This document shows positions 15,729-24,411 of a DNA stretch of 64,000 nt, in pieces. The position numbers were made by a program, and so were the translations under genes. A model generated the notes under the pieces. The model did not search any database. It was given only the letters and a program-made list of their open reading frames with translations, and had not been told where the DNA came from. How positions within the stretch are numbered: position 1 is the first letter of the stretch; each line of letters begins with the position of its first letter. The stretch comes from Pseudooceanicola aestuarii (lineage in GTDB: Bacteria; Pseudomonadota; Alphaproteobacteria; Rhodobacterales; Rhodobacteraceae): NCBI RefSeq assembly GCF_010614805.1, contig NZ_JAAFZC010000003.1:1-64000 (forward strand), given 5' to 3'.

Positions 15729-16772
15729 TCATTGCAGAAGCCAGTTGGTCCAACGCTCCCGCAGCGCATCGCGATTGGCGCCGATCCATTCGAAGTCGGG
15801 ATCGACAAGCATGTCGTAATTCGCCGGATAGGTCGCGTAGAGCTTCTGCTCGTCCTCGGGCAGCTGGCTCAGCCCGATGGTGGAGGAGGTCGCATAGCCC
15901 ACCGCCTGGATGAAACCGGGATGCCCGTCGGCGGCGCCGTAGAAGAAATTGATGAACGCCATCGCGCCCTCGGGATTGGGCGAGTCCTTCAGCACCGCGA
16001 GGTAGCCGGTATCGCGGATTGCGCCATCCCAGGCCATGGCAAAGGGCGATCCGTCCTGGATGACCTTCAGCGCGCGCCCGGAATAGGCCATCGTCATCGC
16101 GATCTCGTTGTCGCGCATGATCTGCTGAACCTGGTTGCCGGTCTTCCACCAGACGGCGATATGGGGGCGGATCTCCTCAAGCTTGGCATAGGCCCGGTCC
16201 AGGTCAAGCGGGAACAGATCCTCTTTTGCGACGCCGTCGGCCAGAAGCGCAACGGTGGGCAGCCACCAGTCGCGGTCACCGGTATCGGGCAGGCCGCGCG
16301 GACCGGGATAGGTCTCCACGTCCCAGAAATCCGCCCAGGATGCAGGCGCATTCCCGGCGTAGGTCTCGGTGTTGTAGGTCAGGACCATGCCGCCGGTGGT
16401 GCGGGCAATGCCCTTGGGCTGGCAGGCTCCGGGCAGCGCGTATTCCCGAACGTTGTCCAGGCTGTCGCAGGGGATCGTCTCCAGCATATCGGCCTTGCCG
16501 ACCAGATCCGGGCCGGTCGCGGTCACGATGTCGAATTCGACATTGCCGGTCCGCACCATGCCCTCGGCGCGGGCCCATTGGTCGGGCACCTCGATATCGA
16601 AGGGGATGACCTCCGTCCCGGTTTCCCCGGCGAACGGCAGGTAGAACCATTGCTCCATCTGGTTGCGCATCAGGCCACCCGTGGTGGCGATCACCAGCTC
16701 GTCCGCCCGCGCGGCCGTGCCGGCCGTGAGCAGGGCCAAAGCCAGCATCGCGGCCTTTTTCGTCATCTTCAT
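15729..16772 (-). CDS. ABC transporter substrate-binding protein (PotD/polyamine-type)
   Basis: Periplasmic binding protein of 347 aa, last gene of a reverse-strand ABC operon. The start at 16772 is set by AAGGAGAG 5 nt upstream and by the signal peptide (residues 1-22, cleavage near ARA|DE). The mature protein has the family-8/PotD layout (VIATTGGLMRNQME, later GGMVLTYNTETY and MTMAYSGRALKV). It follows permeases of the PotB/PotC type and an ATPase with a TOBE domain. The ligand may be a polyamine, an amide or a related cation; the neighbouring divergent dimethylformamidase-like gene makes an amide worth testing. Confidence 0.88.
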   Translation of the reverse strand: MKMTKKAAMLALALLTAGTAARADELVIATTGGLMRNQMEQWFYLPFAGETGTEVIPFDIEVPDQWARAEGMVRTGNVEFDIVTATGPDLVGKADMLETIPCDSLDNVREYALPGACQPKGIARTTGGMVLTYNTETYAGNAPASWADFWDVETYPGPRGLPDTGDRDWWLPTVALLADGVAKEDLFPLDLDRAYAKLEEIRPHIAVWWKTGNQVQQIMRDNEIAMTMAYSGRALKVIQDGSPFAMAWDGAIRDTGYLAVLKDSPNPEGAMAFINFFYGAADGHPGFIQAVGYATSSTIGLSQLPEDEQKLYATYPANYDMLVDPDFEWIGANRDALRERWTNWLLQ

Positions 16773-16809
16773 GTCACTCTCCTTGTCGTCGGTGCCGTGG
16801 TGGGCCGGA

Positions 16810-17625
16810 TCACCCGTCTTGCGCGGGCATTTTCCGGGATTGGGCCATGCGCCGCAGGATCGCGGCGGAGACCAGAACAAAGATGGAAACGCCGGTCAGC
16901 AGCACGGCGATGGCCGGGATCACCGGCGTCAGGTTCTGTTCGATGTTGTCGAACATCATCCGGGGCAGCGTCTTGTCGCGGATACCGGCCAGAAAGAACG
17001 AGATCACCGGTTCGTCAAAGGACAGGATGAACGCGAACAGCGCCCCCGACAGGACATTGGGCAGGATCAGCGGCAGGGTGACCAGCCGGAAGGCATCGAA
17101 GCGCGACGCGCCGCAACTCATCGCCGCGTCCTCCAGCGTTGCATCGACCGAGCTGAGCGCCGCCGCGACGGTAAAAACCACGAAGGGCATGGCGATGATG
17201 GCATGGGCCATGACATAGCCGGCCACCGTGCCCGACAGGCCCGTGCGCTGGAAGAACAGGTACAGCGCCACGGCCAGCGCGATATGCGGCACCACGATGG
17301 GGGTGATCAGCAGGCCCTGGAACAGGCTGCCCAACCACCCCGCGCCGCGCATCAGCGCATAGGTGGCCATGGTGCCCACAACCACCGTGACCAGAGCCGT
17401 CAGCACCGCGATCTTCAGCGAGAAGACAGAGGCCTTCATCCAGCGCGCATTGCCGAAGAAGGCGCCGAACCAGTCCAGGGTGAACCCCTCGGGCGGAAAG
17501 GTCAGGTAGTCGGGCACGCTGAAGGCCATCGGCAGGATGACCACGATCGGTGCCAGCACGAAGATCAGGACCAGGTAGACATAGGCCATCAGCAGCAGGC
17601 GGCCGGGATCGGGGCGACGGGTCAT
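16810..17625 (-). CDS. ABC transporter permease (PotC-like)
   Basis: Inner-membrane permease of 271 aa with six hydrophobic segments and the EAA-type loop DAAMSCGASRFDAFRLVTLPLILPN near residues 165-190. It overlaps the preceding PotB-like gene by 4 bp (ATGA). A 37-bp gap separates it from the binding-protein gene. It forms the channel together with the PotB-like partner. Confidence 0.9.
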   Translation of the reverse strand: MTRRPDPGRLLLMAYVYLVLIFVLAPIVVILPMAFSVPDYLTFPPEGFTLDWFGAFFGNARWMKASVFSLKIAVLTALVTVVVGTMATYALMRGAGWLGSLFQGLLITPIVVPHIALAVALYLFFQRTGLSGTVAGYVMAHAIIAMPFVVFTVAAALSSVDATLEDAAMSCGASRFDAFRLVTLPLILPNVLSGALFAFILSFDEPVISFFLAGIRDKTLPRMMFDNIEQNLTPVIPAIAVLLTGVSIFVLVSAAILRRMAQSRKMPAQDG

Positions 17626-18491
17626 AGCTGCCCCCCCAACATCCGGTCAAAGCGGAAGACCCGGCTGAACAACAGTGTGATCGCGGTGACGAACAGCGTC
17701 AGCACGCCCACCAGCGCGGCTGCAAACGGCCAGTCGAGGAATTCGCGCAATTGCTGGGAAATCAACGTCGCGATCATCATCTCCTGCGGAGAGCCAAGCA
17801 GCGCGGGCGTGATGAAATAGCCAAGCGCGGTCAGGAACACCAGGATGAACCCGCCCAGCACTCCCGGCATGGCCAGCGGCAGCGTCACCTCCCGGAACCG
17901 GCGCAACGGCCCGGCCCCGCAGATCGCCGCCGCCCGTCCGTAATCGGCCGGGATGTTGCGCAGCGCGCCATAGATCGGCAGCACCATGAACGGCATCAGC
18001 ACATGGGTCATCGCCACCACCACCGCACCCTGGGTATAAAGCAGACGCATCGGCGCCTCGATCAGGCCGATGGCCTGCAAGGCGTCGTTGATGATGCCGT
18101 TGCGTTGCAGCAGCACGGCCCAGGCCGCCGTCCGTACCAGGACCGAAGACCAGAACGGCAGCAGGACGCAGGCAGTGATGAACACGGCCATCGCCCCGCC
18201 CGAAGACACCATGGCCATCGCCACCGGAAAGGCCAGAAACAGCGACAGAACCGCCACCATCAGCGCGATCCACAAGGTCCGCAGCAGCACCTTGCCGTAG
18301 ACGGGATTGTCCAGAATACGCTCGTAATTCTGTAGCCCGACCTGCGGTTCGGTGACCGAAATCGACAGCAGGCTGAACAGCGGATAAAGAAAGGCAAAGC
18401 CGATCAACAGGAAGAACGGCGCCATCAACAGGAAGGCCCCCGCGCGCGACAGGGCGCGCCCGTCCGGCTGGAAAAGGCGCGCCGGGCTCAT
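17622..18491 (-). CDS. ABC transporter permease (PotB-like)
   Basis: Inner-membrane permease of 289 aa with six hydrophobic segments. The coupling loop is GRAAAICGAGPLRRFREVTLPLAMPG (residues about 185-210). It overlaps the ATPase gene upstream and the PotC-like gene downstream by 4 bp each, so the operon is tightly translationally coupled. Confidence 0.9.
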   Translation of the reverse strand: MSPARLFQPDGRALSRAGAFLLMAPFFLLIGFAFLYPLFSLLSISVTEPQVGLQNYERILDNPVYGKVLLRTLWIALMVAVLSLFLAFPVAMAMVSSGGAMAVFITACVLLPFWSSVLVRTAAWAVLLQRNGIINDALQAIGLIEAPMRLLYTQGAVVVAMTHVLMPFMVLPIYGALRNIPADYGRAAAICGAGPLRRFREVTLPLAMPGVLGGFILVFLTALGYFITPALLGSPQEMMIATLISQQLREFLDWPFAAALVGVLTLFVTAITLLFSRVFRFDRMLGGQL

Positions 18492-19579
18492 GCTGTCGTC
18501 TCCCCGTAAACCAGCATCGCATCGGCGTCGAAGACCAGGCCGATACGGTCGCCCACCGCCAGCGCCGGCAGCCCGGCCGAGGGCACGCGGGCGCGGATCT
18601 CCGTCCCGTCCGCCAGTCGCGCGATCAGCAGCGTACCGGCCCCGGCATAGACCACCTCCTCAAGCGTGGCGGGCAAGGCCCCGGGCGCGTCGGGCGCGGT
18701 GACGCGCAACCGTTCCGGGCGCAGGGCCAGCGTGGCGGCCCCTTCGGGCACCCGACCGATCAGGGACGCGCCCGGCGGATCCAGCCGCTGCCCCTGCCCC
18801 AGGGCCAGGGCGCTGCCGTCCCATTGCGCGGGGATCATGTTCATTTCGCCGATGAACCCGGCCGAAAACAGGTTGGCTGGCCGCTCGTACAACTCTCGCG
18901 CGGGGGAAATCTGCTGGATGCGCCCGCCCCTGAGGATGGCGACCCGGTCGGCCATGGTCAGCGCCTCGCCCTGATCATGGGTGACAAAAACGACGGTCAC
19001 GCCCAGTTCGGAATGCAGCCGCTTGATCTCCAGCTGCATTTCCTCGCGCAGGTTCTTGTCCAGCGCGGACAGCGGCTCGTCCATCAGCAGCAATCGGGGT
19101 TGGTAGACAATCGCGCGGGCCAGGGCGACGCGCTGGCGCTGGCCGCCGGACAATTGCGAGGGCATCCTGTCGCCGTAGCCCTGCAAGCGCACGACCTCCA
19201 GCGCCTCGGCGGCGCGGTGGCGACGGCTGGCGCGCGTCTCCCCCCGCATTTTCAGCGGAAAGGCGACGTTGTCGAGAACCGTCATGTGCGGGAACAGGGA
19301 ATAGTGCTGGAACACCATGCCGATATTGCGCTTTTGCGGCGTCAGGCGGGTGCAATCGCGGCCGTCGATGGTAATGGACCCGCCGCTGGGCACTTCGAAA
19401 CCGGCCAGCATCATGAGAACCGTGGACTTGCCGGACCCCGACGGACCAAGCAGCGCCAGGAACTCGCCGCTCTGGATGTCGATGGACAGGTCATCGACCG
19501 CCTTCAGCTGGCCGAACCGCTTGTCGAGCCCGCGCACCTGGATCTCGGCGCCGGCCGGCATGGGGTCTTGTTGCGCCAT
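18488..19579 (-). CDS. ABC transporter ATP-binding protein (PotA-like)
   Basis: Cytoplasmic ATPase of 363 aa. Walker A is GPSGSGKST, the signature is LSGGQRQRVALARA, Walker B is LLLMDEPLSALD, and the switch His is in VFVTHDQGEALT. A TOBE domain fills residues about 280-360, as in PotA/UgpC. The ATG at 19579 follows GGGGAGA with 5-6 nt spacing, better than the in-frame ATG at 19621. It is the first gene of the ATPase-permease-permease-binding protein operon, an unusual but known order. A palindromic promoter region lies about 55-80 bp upstream. Confidence 0.93.
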   Translation of the reverse strand: MAQQDPMPAGAEIQVRGLDKRFGQLKAVDDLSIDIQSGEFLALLGPSGSGKSTVLMMLAGFEVPSGGSITIDGRDCTRLTPQKRNIGMVFQHYSLFPHMTVLDNVAFPLKMRGETRASRRHRAAEALEVVRLQGYGDRMPSQLSGGQRQRVALARAIVYQPRLLLMDEPLSALDKNLREEMQLEIKRLHSELGVTVVFVTHDQGEALTMADRVAILRGGRIQQISPARELYERPANLFSAGFIGEMNMIPAQWDGSALALGQGQRLDPPGASLIGRVPEGAATLALRPERLRVTAPDAPGALPATLEEVVYAGAGTLLIARLADGTEIRARVPSAGLPALAVGDRIGLVFDADAMLVYGETTA

Positions 19580-19632
19580 ATGTCTCCCCGTTCTGGATGC
19601 GCGACCATGATCGCGCCGCAATGTGTTCAGGC

Positions 19633-19661
19633 ACTAGAACATGATATACCATGTATAACAA
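19633..19661 (-). promoter_or_regulatory. Putative promoter with operator in the spacer, for the PotABCD-like operon
   Basis: On the reverse strand a TTGTTA -35 (19656-19661) and a TCTAGT -10 (19633-19638) are separated by exactly 17 bp. The spacer is almost wholly the dyad TATAC-CAT-GTATA (19645-19657), so a repressor bound there would block RNA polymerase. The overlapping dyad ACATG-N6-CATGT has its arms at 19639-19643 and 19650-19654. The cognate regulator is not evident. Confidence 0.5.
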
Positions 19662-20030
19662 CTTTTTTCAGACCCTTTGGGGCAAAGCAGAGAGAGAAAG
19701 CGGCCGCCCAAAGGGCTGGACACCGGGCGCAGGGGCGCGAATGAAAAGGATTTACGTTGATTTTTCTGACTATTACAGGACAATCGTCAAACTCAGCCCA
19801 TCAAAAAATGTTGCTGATCTGCCCATCAATTCCCGAACTATCCCTGCCTATCGGGCAAGCAAAGCTTGACGGATCGGCGATTATTCGACCTTCTGGTATA
19901 TCACAAGACTCGGGCCATTCCCCGATTGCCCTCCTCTACAGCATCACCCGGACGGCAGCCGGTTGACATTCCGCTACCCCCTCCGGCCCGATTCCACTAT
20001 CAGAACCAGCCCCCGAAGGACGCCCCGCCG
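19662..20030. other. Low-GC divergent gap with a repeated word
   Basis: About 370 bp between the divergent ABC operon and the amidase-like gene, clearly less GC-rich than the rest from about 19740 to 19920. GCCCATCAA occurs twice (19796-19804 and 19821-19829), 25 bp apart, or 2.5 helical turns, a spacing that suits an activator. A 42-codon frame from 19741 has a weak ribosome binding site and no recognisable domain, and I do not call it. TTGACA at 19963-19968 lacks a good -10. Confidence 0.4.
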
Positions 20031-21698
20031 ATGACCCGATCCAAGTTCCGCTTTCCCGAAACCGGCCCCCATGCCGTCGCCCCCTGGGGCGTGCGCAAGG
20101 GCTATGCCGACGAGCATTTCCTGGCCGATTACCGCTACCAGGCCCCGCGTGAGGATCCCGACCTGGCCGAAGTCTTCGTCTACACCCCGCGCATGTCCTA
20201 CGATCCCGGCGAAACGGTGGAATTCCACGGCTCCACCACCGCAGAAACCTGGACCTTGCAAATCTACCGCGACGGCTGGCAGCCCGAAATGGCGCACGAG
20301 GCCCACGACCTGCCCGGCAGCTTCACCCGGACGGCCCCGACGGCCTATATGGACGGCTGCGACTGGCCGGTGCTGCATTCCTGGACCATCCCCGCCGACC
20401 AGCGGCCAGGGTTCTATCGCGTGGTGTCCACCTGCCTGCGACAGGACGGTGAACGGTTCGTGCAACATCATTTCCTCGTGGTGCGACCGACACCCGAGAC
20501 CCGCCAGGGCAAGATCCTGTTCATGCTCGCCACCGGCACCTGGACGGCCTACAACGACTGGGGCGGCGCCAATCATTACTTCGGCACCTGGGGGCCGAAC
20601 GGCAACGAGGGCTCACCGCATCTCAGCCTGCACCGGCCCTGGACCCGCGGCATGCTCTGGCTGCCCAAGGGCGCAGCGCGGATCGCGCAGAACCGGATGC
20701 CCGAGATGAACGACCTGCCCGGCTACCCGTCCAAGGAATGGGGCTATTCCCACGGCTTCGGCCAATATTACGCCGCCGCCGGCTGGGCCCAGTTCGACCG
20801 TCACTTTGCCGTCTGGGCCGAACAACAGGGCTATGGCTTTGACATTGTCACCCAGACCGACCTGCATCTGCGCCCCGAGATCCTGGACGATTACACCTGC
20901 CTCGTCACCGTGGGGCACGACGAATACTGGTCCTGGGAAATGCGAAAGACGGTCGAGGAGTTCGTTGAGCGCGGCGGCAACTTCTCCCGGTTCGGGGGCA
21001 ATTTCCTGTGGCAGATCCGGCTGGAGGACGACGGCGCCCGGCAGGTCTGCTGGAAGACCAGGGCACCCCAGATGGACCCGGTCCGCGACGATCCGCAGCG
21101 CCGCCACCTGCTGACCGCCTCCTGGGAAAGCGGCGCGGTCGACTGGCCCGGCGCTTCCACCGTGGGGGTCAATGGTTGCCATGGCATGTATGGCAGCTGG
21201 GGCGGGTTCGCGCCGCGCGGCTCACGCGGGTTCACCGTCTACCGGCCCGAGCATTGGGCGTTCGAAGGGACCGACCTGCGCTATGCAGATGTCTTCGGCG
21301 CGGAGGCCGGGATTTTCGGCTACGAGGTCGACGGGCTGAACTACACGTTCGAGCGCGGACTGCCCTACCCCGTCGCAGATCCCGGCGTGCCGGAAGGGAT
21401 CGACATCCTGGCCATGAGCCCCGCCGTCCTGTTCGAATATGAACATGAGGGTCCGGGATACCGCTATTACGTGCGCGATTCCGATCTGGCTGGCCTGGCC
21501 GAACTGGCGGCGGCGGACACCCCGGTCGCGCGGCGCAATTACCAATACGGATCGGGCATGGTGACCAGCATGACACGCGGCAAGGGCGAAGTCCTGACCG
21601 CCGGATCCTGCGAATGGATCATGGGTCTGACCCGCCGCGATCCCTTTACGGAGACGATCACCCGCAACGCACTGGACCGGTTCAGCGGGGTGGCGTGA
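20031..21698 (+). CDS. N,N-dimethylformamidase large-subunit-like hydrolase
   Basis: Protein of 555 aa of the N,N-dimethylformamidase beta-subunit family. The family-like regions are FMLATGTWTAYNDWGGANHY, VTVGHDEYWSWEMR and the FSRFGGNFLWQIR stretch. Characterised dimethylformamidase large subunits are about 760 aa and work with a small subunit near 130 aa and a mononuclear iron. This one is about 200 aa shorter, and no small-subunit gene is visible nearby, so the substrate is likely to differ. The ATG at 20031 follows GAAGGA. There is no signal peptide, so it is cytoplasmic. It is divergent from a complete ABC importer, a natural supplier of an amide substrate. Confidence 0.78.
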   Translation: MTRSKFRFPETGPHAVAPWGVRKGYADEHFLADYRYQAPREDPDLAEVFVYTPRMSYDPGETVEFHGSTTAETWTLQIYRDGWQPEMAHEAHDLPGSFTRTAPTAYMDGCDWPVLHSWTIPADQRPGFYRVVSTCLRQDGERFVQHHFLVVRPTPETRQGKILFMLATGTWTAYNDWGGANHYFGTWGPNGNEGSPHLSLHRPWTRGMLWLPKGAARIAQNRMPEMNDLPGYPSKEWGYSHGFGQYYAAAGWAQFDRHFAVWAEQQGYGFDIVTQTDLHLRPEILDDYTCLVTVGHDEYWSWEMRKTVEEFVERGGNFSRFGGNFLWQIRLEDDGARQVCWKTRAPQMDPVRDDPQRRHLLTASWESGAVDWPGASTVGVNGCHGMYGSWGGFAPRGSRGFTVYRPEHWAFEGTDLRYADVFGAEAGIFGYEVDGLNYTFERGLPYPVADPGVPEGIDILAMSPAVLFEYEHEGPGYRYYVRDSDLAGLAELAAADTPVARRNYQYGSGMVTSMTRGKGEVLTAGSCEWIMGLTRRDPFTETITRNALDRFSGVA

Positions 21699-21736
21699 CG
21701 CGGTACCCCGCTGGCCGCCGCGCTGGCCCTAACTGG

Positions 21737-21760
21737 GGGGCGGGCCTGGGCGCCCGCCCC
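21737..21760. terminator. Hairpin between convergent genes
   Basis: A 9-bp perfect stem (GGGGCGGGC / GCCCGCCCC) with a 6-nt loop sits between the stops of the convergent amidase-like and enoyl-CoA hydratase genes. It has no T-run, but the position fits a shared bidirectional terminator. Confidence 0.5.
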
Positions 21761-21767
21761 GCTGGCG

Positions 21768-22526
21768 TTACTTGAACACCGGTGCGCGCTTGGCCATGCG
21801 CGCGGCGACGGCCTCGGCGAATTCCGGGGTTTTCAACTGGGCGGAGAATAGCACGGATTCGCGATCCATCTGCGCCTTCACCTGATCGCGTCCATGGCGG
21901 ATCAGCGCCTTGGTCTCGCGCATCGCGGTGGGGGCGGAGGCGGCGACCCCGGCGGCCAGACGCGCGGTTTCCGCCGTCAACTCCGCTCCGGGTACAAGAC
22001 GGGAGGCCAGGCCGGCGGCATGGGCCTCCGCCGCTGTCAGCACACGGTTCGCCAACAGCATGTCATTGGCCAGCGCCATGCCGATCAGCGCGGGCAACAA
22101 CAGCGAGGATCCGGCCTCCGGCACCAGGCCCAGCCCGACAAAGGGCGTGCTGAACGTCGCCTCCTCCGCGATCACCACCAGGTCGCAATGCAGCAGCATC
22201 GTCACGCCGACACCGATCGCCGGACCGTTCACGGCGGCGATCACCGGCTTGGGGCAGGTCGACAGCGCGGTCAGAAAGCGCAGCACCGGCGGGGTCTCCG
22301 TACTGCGGTCGCCCATGGCGAAGTCGCGCACATCGTTGCCGGAGGTGAAATACTCCGCCGCCCCCGTGATGACAAAGGCGCGGGCGGTGTCGTTGGTGGC
22401 GTAATCCTCCAGCGCGTCGGCCATGGCGGCATACATCGCCTGGGTGATCGCATTGCGTTTCTCCGGCCGGGCCATGGTCAGGGTGGTGACACGGTCCCGG
22501 GTGGTGAGGGTGATATTCTCGGTCAT
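21768..22526 (-). CDS. Enoyl-CoA hydratase/isomerase family protein
   Basis: Crotonase-fold enzyme of 252 aa. Oxyanion-hole regions are EYFTSGNDVRDF (residues about 60-72) and GPAIGVGVTMLLHCDLV (about 100-117). A catalytic-type glutamate is in VGLGLVPEAGSS. It could hydrate or isomerise enoyl-CoA thioesters. The ATG at 22526 gives the normal family start (MTENITL); upstream in-frame codons overlap the next gene. It is the third gene of a MarR - alpha/beta hydrolase - crotonase unit on the reverse strand, with a 31-bp gap. Confidence 0.88.
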   Translation of the reverse strand: MTENITLTTRDRVTTLTMARPEKRNAITQAMYAAMADALEDYATNDTARAFVITGAAEYFTSGNDVRDFAMGDRSTETPPVLRFLTALSTCPKPVIAAVNGPAIGVGVTMLLHCDLVVIAEEATFSTPFVGLGLVPEAGSSLLLPALIGMALANDMLLANRVLTAAEAHAAGLASRLVPGAELTAETARLAAGVAASAPTAMRETKALIRHGRDQVKAQMDRESVLFSAQLKTPEFAEAVAARMAKRAPVFK

Positions 22527-22557
22527 GGGATGCCTTTTGCGTTGAAGTTCCAAGATG

Positions 22558-23442
22558 TCAGGCCGGTTCGGGGGCCTCCTCGCCCCTGGCCAGCCAATTT
22601 CCGATGTCCTGCCACAACACCTCCCGTCCCTTGCGGAAGGCACCGTCATGGCCAATGCGGCGCTGGCCGATCTCGGCCGGGCTGCGCATCACGATGCGGT
22701 GCGGGGCGGCGGGATAGACGCGCAGCAGGTCGCGTGCCGTGGCGGGGGTGGCGATGGGGTCGTCGGAAAACAGCCAGGACCGGATTGGCGCCGTGACCGC
22801 CCCATAGTGATGCGGCGCCAGCGCGCCGTCCAGGTCGGGCCGGAAATAGGCGCGTCGGTGGCTCCACCGCCGCCATGTGCGGAACAGGCGCGGCGGCAGC
22901 GGCTCGCCCCGCCAGCCACCCGCGCGCGGGATATGACCGTGACGGGCCAGCGCAACGCTGCCCAATCCCCACCAGAAATACAGCTCGGCCGGGATGTTGC
23001 CCAGGTGATGCCCGCCGAAATAGCCGGTCCCGACCGATACGAAGGCATGGCGCGCAATCCGCCCGTGATTGGGCGCCAGGCCGATGAAATGGCCGCCGAC
23101 GCTATGAGCCAGGTGGGTCAGGGTCAGCCCCTTGGCGGCGCCCGCCAGCGCGCCGATGGCGGCGGTCAGGTCGTGACGGCCCCAATCGGCATAATCGATC
23201 TGGTGCCAGCGCGGATCCTGCGCCCCGGACCCGCCGATGCCCCGGTAGTCATAGGTCAGCACCATCGCGCCCTGCCTGGCCAGGTAGGTCGCCGCCGCAT
23301 CGTAAAACCGGCGCGGGTACCCCGTTCCGGCGGATATCAGGATCGCCAGTTTCGGCGCCGCGGGCTGGTACAGATCGCCCTCCAGCAGCCAATCGTCCGC
23401 GGTGCGGAACCGCAGCGGCGCGACGGTCACCACGTCAGCCAT
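22558..23442 (-). CDS. Alpha/beta hydrolase (YcjY/UCP037442-like)
   Basis: Cytoplasmic serine hydrolase of 294 aa. The nucleophile elbow is AHSVGGH (Ser about 114), the oxyanion region is LISAGTGYPRRFYD, and a candidate catalytic His is in GHDGAF near residue 267. The early YDYRGIGGSG motif matches predicted hydrolases of this group. It overlaps the upstream MarR gene by 8 bp, so it is part of that operon. The substrate is unknown; with the crotonase neighbour, a thioester or ester is likely. Confidence 0.82.
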   Translation of the reverse strand: MADVVTVAPLRFRTADDWLLEGDLYQPAAPKLAILISAGTGYPRRFYDAAATYLARQGAMVLTYDYRGIGGSGAQDPRWHQIDYADWGRHDLTAAIGALAGAAKGLTLTHLAHSVGGHFIGLAPNHGRIARHAFVSVGTGYFGGHHLGNIPAELYFWWGLGSVALARHGHIPRAGGWRGEPLPPRLFRTWRRWSHRRAYFRPDLDGALAPHHYGAVTAPIRSWLFSDDPIATPATARDLLRVYPAAPHRIVMRSPAEIGQRRIGHDGAFRKGREVLWQDIGNWLARGEEAPEPA

Positions 23443-23893
23443 CGGTGCGCGCCTCCGGTTGGTTGATGATGCTGTCCGCGTTCTCCGTCAGGTGGGTCAG
23501 GAAACGGTCGATCACCTGCTGCTCATGTGCGGAGAAGGGCGCCAGCAGCGCGGCGTTGAACCGCCGGGTCTCGGCGCCACCCTGGGCCAGCAGCGCGCGG
23601 CCGGGGGCACACAGGTACAGCTGGGTGATGCGGCCGTCCCGTTCCGAGGGGGCGCGCCGGACCAGCCCGCGCGCGCACATGCGGTCCACCAGGCCGGTCA
23701 GGCTGGATTTGCCCATCGACAGGATGCGCGACACCTCGGAGATCGGCAGACCGTCCTTGCGCGCCAGGATGAACAGCACCGCCAGCTGCGAGGTCGACAG
23801 CCCGACCCGGCTGCGGATGCGGTGATCGGCGGCCCGGAACAGGGCGGCATGGGCCACCTGCACCTTGTGAAAGATCCTGAGCTGATCGGCCAT
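23435..23893 (-). CDS. MarR-family transcriptional regulator
   Basis: Regulator of 152 aa with a central winged helix (ISEVSRILSMGKSSLTGLVDRM, wing APSERDGRITQLYL). No Shine-Dalgarno sequence is visible: the start codon at 23893 is only 1 nt from a repeated TTTGTTCGT element. It may be translated from a leaderless or very short leader message. It heads the alpha/beta hydrolase and crotonase operon and probably represses it and itself. Confidence 0.88.
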   Translation of the reverse strand: MADQLRIFHKVQVAHAALFRAADHRIRSRVGLSTSQLAVLFILARKDGLPISEVSRILSMGKSSLTGLVDRMCARGLVRRAPSERDGRITQLYLCAPGRALLAQGGAETRRFNAALLAPFSAHEQQVIDRFLTHLTENADSIINQPEARTDG

Positions 23894-23894
23894 T

Positions 23895-23936
23895 TTTGTT
23901 CGTGTCCGTACTAACCGTATTTGTTCGTAGGCGAAC
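23895..23936. promoter_or_regulatory. Putative MarR operator region
   Basis: TTTGTTCGT is repeated exactly 25 bp apart (23895-23903 and 23920-23928). The second copy opens the inverted repeat GTTCG-TAGG-CGAAC (23923-23936). The first copy abuts the MarR start codon. Confidence 0.5.
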
Positions 23937-24039
23937 CATCAGCCGGGCGCAACAGGGTCGGGACATGACGCCGCGTAGCGGGCGGCCGGCGCAATGGGGT
24001 GGACGGAATGGGGTGAGGTTGGGGCCGAGGCCGGGCGGC

Positions 24040-24321
24040 TCAGCCCGCGACGTAGCCGCGCCGCCGCTTGGCCGCGGCATGTTCCATCAACGCGGTGACG
24101 GCGCGCCCCTCGTCACAATGGCATTCCGCCACCGTGCGCCCGCCGCTGCCCAGCCGCCCCCATTCACGCACCAGCGAGACGCCCCCGAAGAGATCGGGTT
24201 GCAAGGTCATGCGATAGAACCGCCGCATGTTGCGCGACGGATCCTCCCGCCGCAGGTCGAGAGAAGTGGGAAAGACGTCCAGCTGCCGAGGATCGTCAGG
24301 GAGATCAGCGCGTTCGGCCAT
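24040..24321 (-). CDS. Small WGR-domain protein
   Basis: Stand-alone WGR domain protein of 93 aa. The motif reads SLVREWGRLGSGGRT near residues 48-62, with RFYRMTLQPDLFGG before it and a basic tail (AAAKRRRGYVAG). WGR domains bind nucleic-acid ends in PARP-type and MolR proteins, and single-domain forms are common in alphaproteobacteria with no known role. It lies alone, in the same direction as maiA upstream, 90 bp away. Confidence 0.75.
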   Translation of the reverse strand: MAERADLPDDPRQLDVFPTSLDLRREDPSRNMRRFYRMTLQPDLFGGVSLVREWGRLGSGGRTVAECHCDEGRAVTALMEHAAAKRRRGYVAG

Positions 24322-24411
24322 GGCAAGATGCTAGCAGGACGCCCTCCATGCCACCAGAGCAGCAGATGCGACAGCGCCGCGCCTGTGGCCGGAAAGGCGC
24401 GGCGGCGGAGG

